A stretch of DNA of 14,522 nt from Candidatus Woesearchaeota archaeon (GTDB taxonomy: Archaea; Nanobdellota; Nanobdellia; Woesearchaeales; WJKV01). The notes below the pieces were generated by a model. That model made no database searches. It had not been told where the DNA came from and saw only the letters and a program-made list of their open reading frames with translations. Every line of letters begins with the position of its first letter. The first letter of the stretch is position 1. The stretch is from the NCBI GenBank assembly GCA_019323355.1, contig JAHWHI010000071.1, positions 1 through 14,522 of the forward strand, read 5' to 3'. Position numbers and translations under genes: made by a program. Positions 13,692-14,522 of the stretch are shown here, piece by piece.

Positions 13692-14522
13692 TCTCTCCGA
13701 CAATACTTCTCAACATGTGAGATTTTATCTTCACATCAACAACTTTATTCAGATCAACTTTTTTCTTGACACCGACAATCAACGGATAAGTTCCAGTCTG
13801 TCTTCCGAATGTTGTATTCCCGTCATGAACTTCCATCCGAAGTTTCTTAAGTACAGTACCTTCTGGCACAACCTTCTTCAGCATTGGCCAGTCAATTTTT
13901 TGCCTTATTTCATCCCGCCAGGAATAATAATATTTCTTGTTCTTCTTCAAGAATTTGCTGCCGATAGCTTCCATCTTTGTTCCAGGAAAGACAACCACTT
14001 CCCTCACATTGATCCGCCGCAAAAGCAGATCTTCATCCAGAATCTTCTTCAACCATTCCATGTTATATGAATGTGTTTCTTTTGATTCCCCAATCAAGCC
14101 AAAAAGTAGATTGATGCCAGGCAGGAACAATGGCATTCCATTCGCACCGCGTTTTGCACCATATTTATTGATAATTTTCACAGCCTCGAAAACTTGCTCA
14201 GCAGTAGCGTTCAGATTGTTCTTCTTTCCAACTTCAGGATCAAAAGATTCTACACCAAATGCTGCAATATTTCCAGGAGTGCAGTTCTGCACAATCAACT
14301 TTGTCTTTTCTTCAGTTACTTGGACAGGATTCGCATTATCAATGTGCAGCACATCATACTTCACATTCTTTTTGATTCCAGAAAACAATTTTCCAAGCTC
14401 GTCAGCAGTCTTCTTGTAAGAATAAAGACAGGACTGTTTCCCAAGCCTGAAATTCTTAACTCCAACTTTGTTCAGGGCTTTCATCTCATCAACAATATCT
14501 TTCTGGCTGCGGAATTCAACCA
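13684..14522 (-). CDS. Radical SAM protein, C-terminal part (N-terminus outside window)
   Basis: The frame is open to the right edge; 278 residues are visible and the ATG at 14484 is internal. The [4Fe-4S]-binding CxxxCxxC motif must lie beyond the edge. What is seen is the second half of a radical SAM TIM barrel: FRLGKQSCLYSYK just after the edge, the SAM-binding strand FGVESFDPEVGKKNNL, PLFLPGINLLFGLIGESKETH, and RRINVREVVVFPGT. These match a widespread archaeal family of uncharacterised radical SAM enzymes (Elp3/MiaB-like B-type barrels). The last 45 or so residues (FGRQTGTYPLIVGVKKKV... through DVKIKSHMLRSIVGEI) look like a small beta-barrel TRAM-like domain, an RNA-binding module in MiaB-type tRNA-modifying enzymes. 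Role: perhaps RNA modification; not certain. It is tail to tail with the MgtC-family gene, overlapping by 8 nt. Confidence 0.85.
   Translation of the reverse strand, partial: VEFRSQKDIVDEMKALNKVGVKNFRLGKQSCLYSYKKTADELGKLFSGIKKNVKYDVLHIDNANPVQVTEEKTKLIVQNCTPGNIAAFGVESFDPEVGKKNNLNATAEQVFEAVKIINKYGAKRGANGMPLFLPGINLLFGLIGESKETHSYNMEWLKKILDEDLLLRRINVREVVVFPGTKMEAIGSKFLKKNKKYYYSWRDEIRQKIDWPMLKKVVPEGTVLKKLRMEVHDGNTTFGRQTGTYPLIVGVKKKVDLNKVVDVKIKSHMLRSIVGEII

Noticed and set aside
1..14522. CRISPR array, insertion sequence, phage or toxin-antitoxin module
   Set aside because: No spaced direct repeats, transposase or integrase motifs, terminal inverted repeats or paired small toxin-like genes were seen. 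The window reads as core chromosome.

Overview
The window looks like chromosomal DNA of an archaeon, most likely a small-genome DPANN lineage (Woesearchaeota/Pacearchaeota-like; this placement is an inference). The archaeal signs are TATA boxes about 26 nt ahead of many start codons, several apparently leaderless mRNAs, an initiator tRNA-Met with an A1-U72 pair and no encoded CCA, an archaeal-type SMC, a diphthamide-synthesis domain and an Lrp/AsnC-type regulator. Coding density is very high. No gene-free stretch exceeds about 130 bp, and there is no insertion sequence, CRISPR array or phage module.

Layout. Positions 1-1213 (-) hold the first 404 residues of a secreted Ig-like repeat surface protein that runs off the left edge. 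It is divergent from a PIG-L-type deacetylase plus GT4 glycosyltransferase operon (1319-3057, +). Next comes a minus-strand cluster, transcribed right to left: RNase HII, RNase HIII, SMC (8087 down to 3052). Divergent from it is a two-gene + operon of a ribosome-hibernation-factor-like protein and an Ap4A-hydrolase-like Nudix protein (8188-8969), which meets an initiator tRNA-Met on the minus strand (8970-9045). A secreted transglutaminase-like protein (9132-11066, +) converges on an Lrp/AsnC-type regulator (11047-11520, -). A one-domain Dph2 fragment (11649-11900, +) converges on a rhomboid protease (11897-12664, -). Then come an unrecognised membrane protein (12744-13211, +), a short MgtC/SapB protein (13260-13691, +) and the C-terminal part of a radical SAM enzyme entering from the right edge (13684-14522, -).

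How the genes fit together. Three themes are visible: genome maintenance (RNase HII, RNase HIII, SMC), translation and its stress control (initiator tRNA, hibernation-like factor, Ap4A hydrolase, Dph2 domain), and the cell envelope (Ig-like surface protein, sugar deacetylase/glycosyltransferase, exported transglutaminase, rhomboid, MgtC). No single new defence or mobile system is evident. The most interesting points are the overlapping RNase HII/HIII tandem beside smc, the intact single-domain Dph2 ORF, the PIG-L/GT4 pair, and an economical layout in which every convergent protein-gene pair overlaps by a few bases.
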